Part shown: positions 44,954 to 55,388 of the stretch, piece by piece | How positions within the stretch are numbered: position 1 is the first letter of the stretch | Layout of the letters: each line of letters opens with the position of its first letter | Assembly (NCBI RefSeq): GCF_901687125.1 | Contig: NZ_CABFJY010000006.1 | Location: 1 to 64,000, forward strand | DNA length: 64,000 bases | Reading direction: 5' to 3' | From: Actinobacillus vicugnae | GTDB taxonomy: Bacteria; Pseudomonadota; Gammaproteobacteria; Enterobacterales; Pasteurellaceae | Made by a program: the position numbers and the translations under genes | The notes under the pieces: model-generated | Told to the model about the DNA's origin: nothing | The model's database searches: none | What the model saw: the letters and a program-made list of their open reading frames with translations, nothing else

Positions 44954-45703
44954 TTATTCTGCGCGAATTTGGTGTAAGAAACGTTTGGTGCGCTCATGTT
45001 GTGGGTTTTGGAACAGTTGTGCAGGAGAACCTTGTTCCACAATTTCGCCAGCGTCCATCACTACCACTACATCCGCCACATCTAACGCAAATTTGATTTC
45101 GTGAGTTACCACCACCATCGTCCAGCCTTCTACAGCCAGCTCTTTCATCGTATTCAATACATCTTGCACAAGCTCTGGATCAAGCGCTGAGGTTGGCTCA
45201 TCAAATAACATTAATTCAGGTTGAATAGCCAAGGCACGCGCAATACCAACACGCTGTTGCTGACCACCAGATAATTGGTACGGATAGAGTTGTGCTTTGT
45301 CGGACAATCCCACTTTTGCCAATAATTTTTCCGCTTCTATTTTTGCTTGTTCAGGCGTTTTACCTTGCACAAAAATTGGGCCTTCCATCACATTTTCTAG
45401 CGCTGTTTTATGAGGGAATAGATTATAATTTTGAAAAACCATGCCCGATTTACGGCGTAAAGCAAGAATCTGTTTTTTCACATTTTTAACTGAAAAATCC
45501 ACACTGAGCGGAGCTAATCCATCAAAAGTGATAGAGCCTTGTTCTGGCATTTCCAACGCATTTAAACAGCGTAAGAAAGTCGTTTTACCCGAGCCAGAAG
45601 GTCCTAAAATTACGACTACCTGGCCTTTTTTGATTTCTAAATCAATGCCACGCAAAATGGTGTTATCGCCAAAGGTTTTATGAATATTGCTAATTTTAAT
45701 CAT
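44954..45703 (-). CDS. tcyN: Polar amino acid (cystine-type) ABC transporter ATPase
   Basis: The 249 residues form a complete ABC ATPase: Walker A GPSGSGKTTFLR, Q-loop VFQNYNLFPHKTALENV, signature LSGGQQQRVGIARAL, Walker B LMLFDEPTSALDPELV and switch VTHEIKFA. The sequence is like TcyN/YecC of the cystine transporter and HI1078 of Haemophilus. Substrate is inferred from the binding protein two genes upstream. It starts 18 bases after the permease. Confidence 0.9.
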   Translation of the reverse strand: MIKISNIHKTFGDNTILRGIDLEIKKGQVVVILGPSGSGKTTFLRCLNALEMPEQGSITFDGLAPLSVDFSVKNVKKQILALRRKSGMVFQNYNLFPHKTALENVMEGPIFVQGKTPEQAKIEAEKLLAKVGLSDKAQLYPYQLSGGQQQRVGIARALAIQPELMLFDEPTSALDPELVQDVLNTMKELAVEGWTMVVVTHEIKFALDVADVVVVMDAGEIVEQGSPAQLFQNPQHERTKRFLHQIRAE

Positions 45704-45721
45704 CTTATTATCCGTTAGCTA

Positions 45722-46438
45722 TTATTTCGCTACAAAGCGGTTAAAACGACGTTCCAGTTTTGCTTGAATTAAGAATAAACCCCAGCAGAAGCACCAATAA
45801 ATCAACCCCGCCTCAATATATACTGGCAAGAAATCATACGACATATTCGCCATTTGCTGTGCCACTCGGAACATTTCAGTTACCGTCACGACTGACGCAA
45901 GTGAAGTATCTTTAAACAAACCGATAAAGGTATTGCTTAACGGCGGTACTGCCACTTGAATCGCTTGTGGCGCAATTATACGACGGAAGGTTTGCATATA
46001 GGTCATACCGATGCTATAACCCGCTTCCCATTGTCCTTTCGGGACGGAAGAAATCGCTGCCCGCACCGTTTCTGAACCGTATGCGCCGATATTCAGCGAA
46101 AAACCAATAATCGCTGCAGGAATCGGATCAATATAAATACCAAGCGCAGGCAAACCGTAAAATACTACCGAGATTTGCACCAACATTGGCGTACCACGAA
46201 TAATCGAGATATACACCTTCACAATCGCCAGAACAATGCGATGTAAAAGACCATTCACTGGTGTAACACGAATTAGCGCAACCCCAACTGCAATTGCCAT
46301 ACCAATAATAAAAGAGGCTACCGCCAACGGAATAGAAACCAATACAGCCGCTTCCACCATAGGTAAGAACGCATCTATCACTAGTTTCACACGAGCTTCA
46401 TCCATAAATGGAATTTGCAGTAATAAATTTTCTAACAC
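45722..46438 (-). CDS. tcyL: Polar amino acid (cystine-type) ABC transporter permease
   Basis: The 238-residue protein has five or six transmembrane helices, the motif YISIIRGTPMLVQISVVFYG near residue 75 and the EAA loop GYSIGMTYMQTFRRIIAPQA. Like YecS/TcyL it forms the membrane channel as a homodimer. It lies between the binding-protein and ATPase genes. The 177 bases upstream carry an inverted-USS hairpin, so the binding protein is likely made in excess. Confidence 0.9.
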   Translation of the reverse strand: MLENLLLQIPFMDEARVKLVIDAFLPMVEAAVLVSIPLAVASFIIGMAIAVGVALIRVTPVNGLLHRIVLAIVKVYISIIRGTPMLVQISVVFYGLPALGIYIDPIPAAIIGFSLNIGAYGSETVRAAISSVPKGQWEAGYSIGMTYMQTFRRIIAPQAIQVAVPPLSNTFIGLFKDTSLASVVTVTEMFRVAQQMANMSYDFLPVYIEAGLIYWCFCWGLFLIQAKLERRFNRFVAK

Positions 46439-46545
46439 AGGCTTTCCTAATTAGATGTATTTTTCTTCAAAATCATAGTTTGAATTCTAAGCGATATAGA
46501 TAGAAATGTATACGTCTAGACGGCTAATCTAACCAAAGAGAAAAA

Positions 46546-46590
46546 CAAGCGATCTAAATTTGCTAATATTTTGCAGATTTAGACCGCTTG
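46546..46590 (-). terminator. USS-like hairpin between binding protein and permease genes
   Basis: CAAGCGATCTAAATTTGC pairs with GCAGATTTAGACCGCTTG with one mismatch. It would attenuate transcription after the binding-protein gene, a common layout in ABC operons. Confidence 0.7.
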
Positions 46591-46615
46591 TTTAAATTAC
46601 GTCTGAACCAATCAA

Positions 46616-47398
46616 TTATTTCACACTAATATCACGACCAAAGAATTGTTCGCCGAGTTTTTTCAGTGTACCGTCTTTTTGTAGCTCAACAATAACTTCA
46701 CTGATTTTAGCCAATGCTTCTTGGTTGCCTTTGTTGGCAATTAAGCCTGCGCCCACTTTGTCGGTTGATTCCCACACAATTTTTAAGCCAGATTTTGGGT
46801 TTTTCTTCAGATAATCTAATAATGCTAAATTATCGTTAAAGGTTGCATCTGCACGTTTTTGTTGAATTAATAATAAGCCTTGCGCCATACCATCGATTGG
46901 CACGATTTCCGCACCATTCGCACGCGCTAACTCACCATAATTTGAACTTAAGGTTTGTGCAGTTTTCACGCCTTTTACATCTGCTGCTTGTTTGATTTTT
47001 TGTTCATCATTACGCACCACTAATGCCGCACCAGACCAGCTATAAGGCTCTGATTTATCAAAAGTTGCTTGGCGCTCTGGGGTAGTTAAGCCTACTTGGT
47101 TTGCGACTAAATCAAAACGATCCGCTTTTAAACCTGCTAACATTGCGTCCCATTGGGTTTCTTTAAATTCCACTTTGACGCCTAATTTTTCTGCCACGGC
47201 ACGTGTTACTTCTACATCGTAGCCTGTTAATTTACCGCTTGCATCATGATAAGTGAATGGCGCATAAGTTCCTTCTGTACCAACTGTGATCGTGCCTTTC
47301 GCATGAATTCTTTCAATTAAACTTTGTTTTGCAAATGACGTTGCTGAGGTTACAAGTGCAATCGCTGAGACGGCAACAACTGATAATTTTTTTAACAT
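46616..47398 (-). CDS. tcyJ: Periplasmic amino acid (cystine-type) binding protein
   Basis: The 260 residues open with a signal peptide (MLKKLSVVAVSAIALVTSAT, cleavage near SFA). The ligand-binding segments are GTEGTYAPFTYHDASGKLTG, YDVEVTRAVAEKLGVKVEFK and VGLTTPERQATFDKSEPYSW. This set is the FliY/TcyJ group that binds cystine; other polar amino acids are possible. It is first in a three-gene operon. The 250-base upstream region has no site I can name with confidence. Confidence 0.9.
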   Translation of the reverse strand: MLKKLSVVAVSAIALVTSATSFAKQSLIERIHAKGTITVGTEGTYAPFTYHDASGKLTGYDVEVTRAVAEKLGVKVEFKETQWDAMLAGLKADRFDLVANQVGLTTPERQATFDKSEPYSWSGAALVVRNDEQKIKQAADVKGVKTAQTLSSNYGELARANGAEIVPIDGMAQGLLLIQQKRADATFNDNLALLDYLKKNPKSGLKIVWESTDKVGAGLIANKGNQEALAKISEVIVELQKDGTLKKLGEQFFGRDISVK

Positions 47399-47616
47399 AG
47401 TAGGTTCCTCTTAATGAGATGTTATTAATAGATAAAAAGTATGAGGTTGTGTTGTGGCGCATTATTAGAAAATTTGTGACTAGCTTCAAATAACTAAATA
47501 GAATAATAATTAGCGAAATGTTGTAACGATGTTAATTTGAGCAAAGTAATGTTAAGTTGAAAAAGAGATTAGGTATAATCGTTGTAAAAGAAATTGAGCG
47601 ATTAAAGAGATGAGAT

Positions 47617-47658
47617 AAGGAATTGATTAACCAATATCTAATCAATCCCTTATTTTTT
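47617..47658 (+). terminator. Hairpin at the end of ychJ
   Basis: AAGGAATTGATTA pairs with TAATCAATCCCTT (one mismatch) with a 9-base loop and is followed on the plus strand by ATTTTTTAAG. On the minus strand it lies just after the ychJ stop, but there the T-run is missing. Efficient termination is expected only for plus-strand transcripts. Confidence 0.55.
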
Positions 47659-48133
47659 AAGCAAGATATGCCCCGCAACAATGTTTAAATTTTTTGCCTG
47701 AGCCACAAACGCAATTTTGTTTTTGAGACGGGAGTGGCACTGTTGGATCAACAAAATACCAACGATGATTGATTTGCACAAATAACGACAATTCGTGGTG
47801 TGCTTCAATTCCATTTTCAGTATCAAATAAGGCTTTAAATTCAACTAAACTATGTATTTTGCTGATATTCGGCTGATACGCAATAATTTCTAACCCTGCC
47901 CATTTCGTGCTTTCGCCCCATGATTTCATCGCTGCTTGATTTAAAAACTTCTGCTGACTAGCCACCGTGGTTTTTACAATATAATCAATATTGACTAACG
48001 TATAAGCGCTATAACGTGAGCGCATAAGTTGTTCGGCATTGGAAGGAAAGGCTTGTTTAAGGTGAAATGGTTGGCAACATTGGTGATAAAGCTTGCCCGA
48101 TTGGCACGGACAAGCGGTTAAATTTTCTGACAT
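47657..48133 (-). CDS. ychJ: YchJ family protein with SEC-C motifs
   Basis: The start at 48133 follows GAGGA and gives 158 residues. It has an N-terminal zinc motif ([13 protein letters not shown]), a central NTF2-like domain ([20 protein letters not shown]) and a C-terminal SEC-C motif [14 protein letters not shown]. The SEC-C zinc motif is shared with SecA and mediates protein or ribosome contacts; the function of YchJ is unknown. It lies between the cystine operon and rbsK, in the same orientation as both. Confidence 0.95.
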   Translation of the reverse strand: MSENLTACPCQSGKLYHQCCQPFHLKQAFPSNAEQLMRSRYSAYTLVNIDYIVKTTVASQQKFLNQAAMKSWGESTKWAGLEIIAYQPNISKIHSLVEFKALFDTENGIEAHHELSLFVQINHRWYFVDPTVPLPSQKQNCVCGSGKKFKHCCGAYLA

Positions 48134-48213
48134 TTTTGCATTCCTCTTTTCGGATATTGTAACGGTGAAAAAAGTGAAATTCACGCAAAAAATGTTGTAA
48201 TAGAAAAAGGATA

Positions 48214-49125
48214 CTAATTCAGTTCTGCACGCTGTGGAATTGAGTTTTGTGCACCCAGACGCGTCACCGAAATAGACGAGGCTTTATGCGCAAAAACAAC
48301 CGCTTGTTGCAAGGTTTTGCCCTCTAACAATGCCACTGCTAATGCACCATTAAATGTATCGCCCGCAGCGGTGGTATCTAGCGCTTTTACTTTAAAGCCT
48401 TCGATAATTTCACCTTTGCCGTTTTCACTTAAAAACGCACCTTTGGCGCCGAGGGTAATCAATACGGTTTGGATACCTTTTTGATGGAATACATTTGCCG
48501 CTTGTTGTGCGGTTTGTTCGTCTGTTACGTGTACGCCTGTGAGCAGAGCAGTTTCGGTTTCATTTGGGGTGATAATATCAATATGCGCCAATAACTCATC
48601 CGAAAGCGGTTGAGCTGGGGCGGGATTTAAGATGACTTGCGTATGGTGCGCTTTTGCAATTTTGACCGCTTTTTCAATCGCTTGTAATGGGGTTTCAAGT
48701 TGAACCAGTAAACAATCGGCGGTTTCAATTATGGTTTGATGTGCTTCCACCACTTTTTCATCCAGTTTCGCATTTGCGCCTGCTGAAATCACAATGCTAT
48801 TTTCGCCAGAATCCGCCACTTGAATCATTGCAATGCCCGTCATTTGGTCAGCAATTTCCACAATATGATCGGTATAAATACCGTCGCGCTCGAATGCTTG
48901 CTTCATTGCTATCCCAATTTCATCACTACCGATACATGCAATAAAATCCACCGAAACTAATGATCGATCACGCACACGAGCTGCTGCTACCGCTTGATTC
49001 GCGCCTTTGCCACCATAAGCAATATGATAAGCGCCTCCTTTAAGCGTTTCACCTGCTTGTGGGAAATAAGGCACTCGCACTACATGATCCGCATTGACAC
49101 TGCCTAATACACAAAGTTTTTTCAT
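48214..49125 (-). CDS. rbsK: Ribokinase
   Basis: RbsK phosphorylates D-ribose at O5 with ATP. The start at 49125 follows GAGG at a good distance and gives 303 residues; longer in-frame starts lack this. PfkB-family motifs are [15 protein letters not shown] near the N-terminus with [22 protein letters not shown] and the catalytic [16 protein letters not shown] (Asp near 254). It is the last gene of the ribose operon, 121 bases after rbsB. Confidence 0.97.
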   Translation of the reverse strand: MKKLCVLGSVNADHVVRVPYFPQAGETLKGGAYHIAYGGKGANQAVAAARVRDRSLVSVDFIACIGSDEIGIAMKQAFERDGIYTDHIVEIADQMTGIAMIQVADSGENSIVISAGANAKLDEKVVEAHQTIIETADCLLVQLETPLQAIEKAVKIAKAHHTQVILNPAPAQPLSDELLAHIDIITPNETETALLTGVHVTDEQTAQQAANVFHQKGIQTVLITLGAKGAFLSENGKGEIIEGFKVKALDTTAAGDTFNGALAVALLEGKTLQQAVVFAHKASSISVTRLGAQNSIPQRAELN

Positions 49126-49246
49126 CATTACCTCAATATCGTTCGTACTATTATCGGAAAGGGAAGCGGTCCAAATTTCTGAGAAATTTAGCACATTCCC
49201 TCTCCGTTCAAACGCAGAACGTTTTTCACCAACCATTCTGTAAAAC

Positions 49247-50119
49247 TTACTGACTAATCACTTTTAATGGCACTGGAATTTTCGCTTCCACTTTTTCGCC
49301 TTTCAGTAATCTATCTGCGGTTTCTACGCCTAGCTCACCAATTTTTTCTGGTTGTTGAGCAATGGTCGCGGCTAATTTTCCGCTTTTCACTGCTTTTACT
49401 GCATCATCAGTACCATCAAAGCCAACGACAATCATTTCTTTACCTGCCGCTTTAATCGCTCGTAACGCACCTAATGCCATTTCGTCATTTTGTGCAAATA
49501 TGGCTTTTGCTGCACCGTGGCTTGCCAGTAAGTTTTCGGTTACGTTTAAACCTTTGGTACGGTCAAAATCAGCAGGCTGACTTGCCAATAATTCAAATTG
49601 ATTTGCTGCAACGGCTTGTTTAAAGCCTTCGCCTCGTTCACGAGCAGCAGAAGTACCAGCGATCCCTTCTAATTGAATCACTTTGGCATTTTTACCCACT
49701 TTTTCCGCAATAAAATCCCCCGCCATTTTACCACCTGCAATATTGTCTGAAGCTATATGGCTCACCACTTCACCTTTGTTGGCGCCACGGTCGAGTGTAA
49801 TAACAGGAATGTTTTTCTTATTTGCAATCGCTACCGCATTTCCGACCGCTTCTGAATCCGTTGGATTAATCAATAACACTTTAGCGCCACGCACCGTGAG
49901 ATCTTCCACATTTGCCAATTCTTTTGCGGGGTCATTTTGTGAATCTAACACCACTAATTTGTAACCAAGTGCTTTTGCTTTTTGCTCTGCGCCTTCTTTT
50001 AACGTCACAAAGAACGGGTTATCTAGCGTAGAAACGGCTAACGCTAATGTGTCTTGTGCCATCGCTTTTGCACCAAATGCCAAACCTAAAGCAACTGCTA
50101 AAGAAGTTAATTTTTTCAT
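49247..50119 (-). CDS. rbsB: Periplasmic D-ribose-binding protein
   Basis: The 290 residues have a signal peptide ([20 protein letters not shown]) and the mature start [20 protein letters not shown]. Ribose-contact segments are [54 protein letters not shown] and [20 protein letters not shown]. The protein delivers ribose to the RbsAC transporter. It follows rbsC by 32 bases. Confidence 0.97.
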   Translation of the reverse strand: MKKLTSLAVALGLAFGAKAMAQDTLALAVSTLDNPFFVTLKEGAEQKAKALGYKLVVLDSQNDPAKELANVEDLTVRGAKVLLINPTDSEAVGNAVAIANKKNIPVITLDRGANKGEVVSHIASDNIAGGKMAGDFIAEKVGKNAKVIQLEGIAGTSAARERGEGFKQAVAANQFELLASQPADFDRTKGLNVTENLLASHGAAKAIFAQNDEMALGALRAIKAAGKEMIVVGFDGTDDAVKAVKSGKLAATIAQQPEKIGELGVETADRLLKGEKVEAKIPVPLKVISQ

Positions 50120-50151
50120 AGGAAGCTCCTTTTGAGGATAGAAATAACAAA

Positions 50152-51111
50152 CTACGCTTTTTTGCGGCCAAGAAAGTTATCTAAAATGACCGCAGCTAAA
50201 ATTACTAACGCTTTTGCCACTAGCTGATAGTAAGAGTCGATATCTAATAAATTCAGAGCATTACTCAGGAAACCAATAATTAATGCACCGATCAGCGTGC
50301 CGATAATACGCCCTTTTCCGCCCATTAAACTGGTACCTCCCACAACCACCGCTGCAATTGCATCTAACTCGTAGCCAGTGCCTGCTGTTGGTTGTGCAGA
50401 GCCTAAACGAGAAGTGACAATCAACCCTGCTAATGCGGCTAATAAACCGCTTACTGCAAACACGAATAACTTAATTTTATTCACGTTAATGCCAGATAAT
50501 GCGGTTGCCGACTCGTTACCACCTAGCGCATAAATATAACGACCTATACGTGTTTGGGTCAGAATAAACCAGCCTATAGCGAATAGCACAAACATTACCC
50601 AAACGGGCACTGGTACACCAAATAATTCGCCTGTACCAATTTCAGCAAAATAATCGGCATTATCGGAAAAGCCTGTCGAAATTGGACGACCTTCCATATA
50701 AATCATGGTTACGCCTCGTAACAACAACATCGTGATTAAAGTTGCCATAAAGGCTTGCACTTTACCAAATGCAACCAACGCACCATTTAGTAAACCAATT
50801 GCCGCACCAAACACCAATACCGCTGGCACCACTAAATAAATCGAAAAATCTAAGCCGATAAGTGTTGCCGCCACCGCCCCTGTGAGAGCTAAGACTGAAC
50901 CAACTGAGAGATCGATCCCCGCAATTAAAATCACAAACGTCATACCGATCGCAATAATTGCATTGACTGAAGTTTGACGTAGGATATTCAATAAATTATC
51001 CGCACTAAAAAAGTTTGGATTTAAAAATGACACCACCGCAATAAGCGCCAACAATGCGATGATCGAGCGTTGTTCTATCAGGAATTTTTTGAGATTAAAA
51101 GCTTTGTTCAT
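50152..51111 (-). CDS. rbsC: D-ribose ABC transporter permease
   Basis: The start at 51111 follows AAGGAATC and gives 319 residues ([18 protein letters not shown]), so it does not overlap rbsA. About ten hydrophobic helices and the family motifs [40 protein letters not shown] and [20 protein letters not shown] are present. It forms the membrane channel with RbsA. Confidence 0.97.
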   Translation of the reverse strand: MNKAFNLKKFLIEQRSIIALLALIAVVSFLNPNFFSADNLLNILRQTSVNAIIAIGMTFVILIAGIDLSVGSVLALTGAVAATLIGLDFSIYLVVPAVLVFGAAIGLLNGALVAFGKVQAFMATLITMLLLRGVTMIYMEGRPISTGFSDNADYFAEIGTGELFGVPVPVWVMFVLFAIGWFILTQTRIGRYIYALGGNESATALSGINVNKIKLFVFAVSGLLAALAGLIVTSRLGSAQPTAGTGYELDAIAAVVVGGTSLMGGKGRIIGTLIGALIIGFLSNALNLLDIDSYYQLVAKALVILAAVILDNFLGRKKA

Positions 51112-51154
51112 ATTGATTCCTTTTGCAAAATTTGAGTTAAATTCGACCGCTTGT

Positions 51155-52636
51155 TTATTTACCAATTGCTGCCGCTAATACTTTTTCTTGGGTCGCTTGC
51201 TCACGGAAAAACTCACCACTAATAGCACCTTCTCGCATCACAATAATGCGATCGGACATCCCTAATACTTCTGGCATATCACTGGAAACTAAAATAATAC
51301 TCAACCCTTCCGCTTTAAATTTATTGATGAGTTGATAGATTTCTTTTTTAGCACCAACGTCCACCCCTCGGGTCGGTTCATCTAAAATCAGCACATTTGG
51401 GCGAGTCATCAAGCCTTTGGCGATCGCTACTTTTTGCTGATTACCACCAGAGAGTTCACCGATAATTTTATCGGGGCTCGGGGTTTTAATATTGAATAAA
51501 TCAATAAAATCTACCACGGTCATTTGTTCTTTGGCATGATTGATTCGCCCCCAGTGAGACAAATATTCCAGCGCGGTTAGCGACATATTTTCTTTGACAG
51601 ACATCCCCAAAATTAAGCCATCGCCTTTGCGGTCTTCCGAAATATAAACAATGCCGTTATTCAATCCATCTTGGCTAGAGCGATTGTCGACTAGTTTGCC
51701 GTCTAATTGCACTTCACCAGTCGTTTTTGGTAATGCACCGTACAGCACTTTCATTAATTCGGTTCGCCCTGCCCCCATTAGCCCTGAAACACCGAGAATC
51801 TCACCTTTATGTAATTCAAAAGAAACGTTGTTTACGCCACTACCCGACAAGTTTTTCACCGCTAAGCGAACCTCGCCGATTGGATTATTGATATGCGGAT
51901 ATTGATCTTCTAACTTGCGGCCAACCATCATTTCAATTAAGCGATCTTCGGTTAAATCTGCTACTGCACTTTCGCCGATAAATTGACCATCACGTAGTAC
52001 AGTAACATCATCACAAATTTGGAAAATTTCTTTTAAACGATGAGAAATATAAACAATACCTCGTCCTTCCGCTTTGAGTTCTCGAATCACGCTAAACAAT
52101 GCTTCAGTTTCAGTATCAGTAAGCGCATCGGTCGGTTCATCCATTACAATCACTTTGGATTCAAAACTGAGTGCTTTGGCAATTTCGACCATTTGTCGCT
52201 CACCGATTGATAATTCATTAGCAGGCAAACGGCTAGAATGCTTTACCCCCAAACGCGCTAACAAGCGGTCGGATTCTTGATACATTTTGCGCCAATCAAT
52301 CCCTCCCCAAGCATTGGTAAATTCTCGCCCTAAGAAAATATTTTCTGCAATTGACAAATTCCCCAAAATATTGAGTTCTTGATGAATAATGCTTAGTCCA
52401 GCCTCTTGTGATGCTTTTGGATTCGCAAAACTGACCGCTTTACCGAGGTATTCAATCGTGCCTGCATCCCGCTGATAAATTCCTGTTAGGATTTTCATCA
52501 GCGTTGATTTACCAGCACCATTTTCGCCCATTAATGCCATCACTCTGCCTGCATACACATTCAAACAGGCATTTTTGAGCGCTTGCACACCTGGAAAAGC
52601 TTTGTCTATACCACTGATTTTTAACAAGATTTTCAT
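51155..52636 (-). CDS. rbsA: D-ribose ABC transporter ATP-binding protein
   Basis: The 493 residues hold two ABC domains, as in all monosaccharide importers. The first has [14 protein letters not shown] and [15 protein letters not shown] with [11 protein letters not shown]; the second has [14 protein letters not shown], a degenerate Walker A, and [16 protein letters not shown] with [12 protein letters not shown]. It energises ribose uptake with RbsC and RbsB. It lies 12 bases after rbsD. Confidence 0.97.
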   Translation of the reverse strand: MKILLKISGIDKAFPGVQALKNACLNVYAGRVMALMGENGAGKSTLMKILTGIYQRDAGTIEYLGKAVSFANPKASQEAGLSIIHQELNILGNLSIAENIFLGREFTNAWGGIDWRKMYQESDRLLARLGVKHSSRLPANELSIGERQMVEIAKALSFESKVIVMDEPTDALTDTETEALFSVIRELKAEGRGIVYISHRLKEIFQICDDVTVLRDGQFIGESAVADLTEDRLIEMMVGRKLEDQYPHINNPIGEVRLAVKNLSGSGVNNVSFELHKGEILGVSGLMGAGRTELMKVLYGALPKTTGEVQLDGKLVDNRSSQDGLNNGIVYISEDRKGDGLILGMSVKENMSLTALEYLSHWGRINHAKEQMTVVDFIDLFNIKTPSPDKIIGELSGGNQQKVAIAKGLMTRPNVLILDEPTRGVDVGAKKEIYQLINKFKAEGLSIILVSSDMPEVLGMSDRIIVMREGAISGEFFREQATQEKVLAAAIGK

Positions 52637-52648
52637 ATTTTTCTCACA

Positions 52649-53068
52649 CTAAAATGGCACACCCGAGTAGAGAATTACATTCGCATAAGGCGAACATTCG
52701 CCCGTGCGTATCACTGCTTTTGCTTGATTACTACGCTGTTTAAATTCGCTATGCGCAATATATTCAATTTCGATACTACGCCCTTGTTGCTGTTCAATTT
52801 CATCAATGATTTCAATAAGTTGTTTTTCAACGCTTGGATTAAATTGTTTAATATCTTGCGCTAATACAATACGTTCGACAAAGAGTTCAGTGAGCACCAC
52901 TTTCAGCGTTGTCACAAAACTTGGCACACCTTGAGTGAGGGCTAAATCAACACATTGTTGCTCAGAAGGAATCGGCAACCCCGCATCGCAAATGGTTAAA
53001 CCGTCTGTATGCCCAAGGCTTGCAATCACGCCTGAAAGTTTTGCATTTAATAGTGCTGTTTTTTTCAT
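52649..53068 (-). CDS. rbsD: D-ribose pyranase
   Basis: RbsD speeds the interconversion of pyranose and furanose ribose so that RbsK can use it. The 139 residues begin MKKTALLNAKLSGVIASLGH, with the catalytic His20 and Asp28 (ICDAGLPIP), and end RTGECSPYANVILYSGVPF. GGAGGC precedes the start. It is the first structural gene of the operon, downstream of an RbsR operator. Confidence 0.96.
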   Translation of the reverse strand: MKKTALLNAKLSGVIASLGHTDGLTICDAGLPIPSEQQCVDLALTQGVPSFVTTLKVVLTELFVERIVLAQDIKQFNPSVEKQLIEIIDEIEQQQGRSIEIEYIAHSEFKQRSNQAKAVIRTGECSPYANVILYSGVPF

Positions 53069-53110
53069 ATTGCCTCCTTTGCTCTCAACAAAATGTTGGA
53101 ATTACACCTA

Positions 53111-53124
53111 TCGAAACGTTTCGA
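53111..53124 (-). promoter_or_regulatory. RbsR operator upstream of rbsD
   Basis: TCGAAACGTTTCGA is a perfect 14-bp palindrome of the LacI-family type, 43-56 bases before the rbsD start. It contains the GAAACGTTTC core used by RbsR. Confidence 0.85.
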
Positions 53125-53177
53125 TGAATAAAAAATAGAAAATATCAACCAAAAAAGCAAATGCTTCTTTTCAGAAT

Positions 53178-53193
53178 TGAGAGTTCTATCACA
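53178..53193 (-). promoter_or_regulatory. Candidate CRP site in the rbsR-rbsD gap
   Basis: TGAGAGTTCTATCACA matches nine of ten conserved CRP positions. It lies 110-125 bases before rbsD and just after the rbsR stop, giving the structural genes their own activated promoter downstream of rbsR. Confidence 0.6.
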
Positions 53194-53198
53194 ATTTT

Positions 53199-54188
53199 TT
53201 AAAAGGAACGGCGAACGATCAGTTCAGGCGTTAATTCAATTTCTTGATAAGCACTGTCTGGTTGCTGAATGCGGGCGATCAAGCGTTCCACCGCATTTTT
53301 AGCCAAACGGGCTTTGGGTTGATGAATAGTAGAAAGTGGTGGCGCAAGGTATTGTGCTAATTCGATATTATCGTAACCGATCACCGCAATATCTTCGGGA
53401 ATACGTAATCCTGCCAGCCATGCGGCTTGATATACACCGATTGCAATGCTATCGCTCATCGCAAAAATCGCTTGCGGGCGAGGCGTAAGCGCCAGTAATC
53501 GACTGGCACATTCAAGCCCTGCTTGCGAATGGAAATGCCCCTCGACAATCCACTCTGGGTGTAATTGTAAATTATGTTGCAAAATTGCCCGCTTGTAGCC
53601 TTGTAAACGGTTTTGGGTATGCGATTTGGACTGTTCCCCTGTGATCACTGCGATATCACGATAACCTGCATCAATTAATGCTTTTGTTGCAAGATAACCA
53701 CCTAATTCTGAATTTTCGTGAACTTTATCTGCTTTTAACGCTTGTTGCCACCAGTCGATAATCACCATAGGTAACTGAATATTTGCCATAACACTTTCAT
53801 CCAGATCTTGTGGTTCGGAACACATCAGCAATAAACCGTCCACTTGTTTGCGTAACAAGCGGTCTAAATGTTGCTCCAAATTACGTGTTTTACCATCGGT
53901 ATTCACTAAAATTAAATGGTAATTATGTCGCTCACAGTAGCGTTCCACATGGCGTACTACCTCCGCAAAGAAAGGGTTACTACTGGTGGTGACTAACATA
54001 CCAATCGTGTTAGTTTCTTTCACTTTTAGGCTACGTGCAACTAATGAAGGGGTGTAATTGAGATCCGCTACCACTTTCTCAATACGCTGGCGAATTTCAT
54101 CACTCACAAAACGAGAATTATTGATCACATGAGATACAGTGGAAGTCGAAACGCCCGCAATGCGAGCAATATCTTTCATTGTTGCCAT
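53199..54188 (-). CDS. rbsR: LacI-family ribose operon repressor
   Basis: RbsR represses rbsDACBK and is released by ribose. The 329 residues begin MATMKDIARIAGVSTSTVSH, almost identical to the E. coli helix-turn-helix. A hinge leads to the ribose-binding core, with TNTIGMLVTTSSNPFFAEVV, LDRLLRKQVDGLLLMCSE and AVIGYDNIELAQYLAPPLST. In E. coli it is last in the operon; here it precedes rbsD, separated by 130 bases holding the operator and a CRP-like site. Confidence 0.95.
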   Translation of the reverse strand: MATMKDIARIAGVSTSTVSHVINNSRFVSDEIRQRIEKVVADLNYTPSLVARSLKVKETNTIGMLVTTSSNPFFAEVVRHVERYCERHNYHLILVNTDGKTRNLEQHLDRLLRKQVDGLLLMCSEPQDLDESVMANIQLPMVIIDWWQQALKADKVHENSELGGYLATKALIDAGYRDIAVITGEQSKSHTQNRLQGYKRAILQHNLQLHPEWIVEGHFHSQAGLECASRLLALTPRPQAIFAMSDSIAIGVYQAAWLAGLRIPEDIAVIGYDNIELAQYLAPPLSTIHQPKARLAKNAVERLIARIQQPDSAYQEIELTPELIVRRSF

Positions 54189-54324
54189 AAAATCGCCTTA
54201 CTTACCTTATTTAAATAGCGCCTTGCAAAATCTAGCTAAAATCTTACCGCTTGTTATTTTACAAATAAAACATAAAATCGTAGTTTTCGCTAAAATAGCG
54301 ACAAACTTCACAAAATTCACCATT

Positions 54325-55323
54325 ATGAGCAAACATAAACGCCCTACATTACAAGATATTGCCGAACATTTAGGCATTACTAAAATGACGATAAGTCGCT
54401 ATTTACGCAATCCTGCCTCTGTTGCTGACGAAACAGGCAAACGTATTGCGGTGGCGATTGAACAATTCGGCTATATACCCAATCGTGCGCCCGATATTTT
54501 ATCTAATGCCAAAAGTAAAGCGATCGGCGTTTTGTTACCGTCTTTAACTAATCAAGTGTTTGCCGATGTACTCAAAGGCATTGAAAGCGTAACCGATGTA
54601 GCAGGCTATCAAACGATGCTGGCTCACTATGGTTATAGCGAACAAAAGGAAGAACAACGAATTGAATCATTGCTTTCTTATCATGTGGATGGACTGATTT
54701 TATCGGAAAATCAACATAGCGAGCGTACGCTCAAAATGCTCAGCGTAGCAAAAATTCCTGTGATTGAAATTATGGATACGGCTGAAAAAGGCCTACAACA
54801 AGCGGTCGGATTTGATAATATTTTTGCCGCACAAGCAATGGTCGAAACCATGATTAAAAGAGGTTGTCGTCAAGTGGTCTATTTTTCCGCCAGGATGGAC
54901 AAACGCACCCGCTTAAAGATGCAAGGTTACGAACTTGCTATGCAAAAGCATAAACTAACGCCTTACACTATTGCCACTGAAGAGCCATCATCTTTCACTT
55001 TAGGCGCTCGACAACTGCATATTGCGTTGGAAAAATATCCAAATATGGACGGTATCTTTTGCACCAATGATGATTTAGCAATTGGCGCATTATTCGAATG
55101 CCAACGGTTAGGCATTAAAGTTCCTGAACAAATTGCCATTGCAGGATTCCACGGACACGATGTAGGGCAATCAATCACTCCACAACTTGCTAGCGTTATC
55201 ACCCCTCGGTTTGAAATTGGCAAAGTTGCCGCCCAACAACTGTTAAACCGCATTAACCAGCACCCGATCCAAGATGAAGTAATTAACTTAGGCTATAAAA
55301 TTCATATTGGGGAGAGTATTTAG
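54325..55323 (+). CDS. gntR: LacI-family gluconate repressor
   Basis: The start at 54325 gives 332 residues (MSKHKRPTLQDIAEHLGITK); an upstream open stretch adds residues with no ribosome-binding site. The helix-turn-helix TLQDIAEHLGITKMTISRYL is GntR-like, followed by IGVLLPSLTNQVFADVLKGI and AIAGFHGHDVGQSITPQLAS. GntR represses gluconate uptake genes and is released by gluconate or its 6-phosphate. It is convergent with gntK, with an inverted-USS pair between. Its operators lie in the gntK-gntT gap. Confidence 0.93.
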   Translation: MSKHKRPTLQDIAEHLGITKMTISRYLRNPASVADETGKRIAVAIEQFGYIPNRAPDILSNAKSKAIGVLLPSLTNQVFADVLKGIESVTDVAGYQTMLAHYGYSEQKEEQRIESLLSYHVDGLILSENQHSERTLKMLSVAKIPVIEIMDTAEKGLQQAVGFDNIFAAQAMVETMIKRGCRQVVYFSARMDKRTRLKMQGYELAMQKHKLTPYTIATEEPSSFTLGARQLHIALEKYPNMDGIFCTNDDLAIGALFECQRLGIKVPEQIAIAGFHGHDVGQSITPQLASVITPRFEIGKVAAQQLLNRINQHPIQDEVINLGYKIHIGESI

Positions 55324-55330
55324 AAATAGA

Positions 55331-55362
55331 AAGCGGTCAAATTTCACAAAAAATGACCGCTT
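55331..55362. terminator. Inverted-USS terminator between gntR and gntK
   Basis: AAGCGGTCA pairs with TGACCGCTT around a 14-base loop between two convergent genes. There is no long T-run on either side, so it is a moderate terminator. Confidence 0.6.
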
Positions 55363-55388
55363 GTACTACTCAACATTCCATTTAATTT

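Noticed and set aside
49126-49236. Longer ribokinase start
   Set aside because: The extra 37 residues cover the intergenic region with a USS and have no family similarity; GAGG precedes the ATG at 49125.
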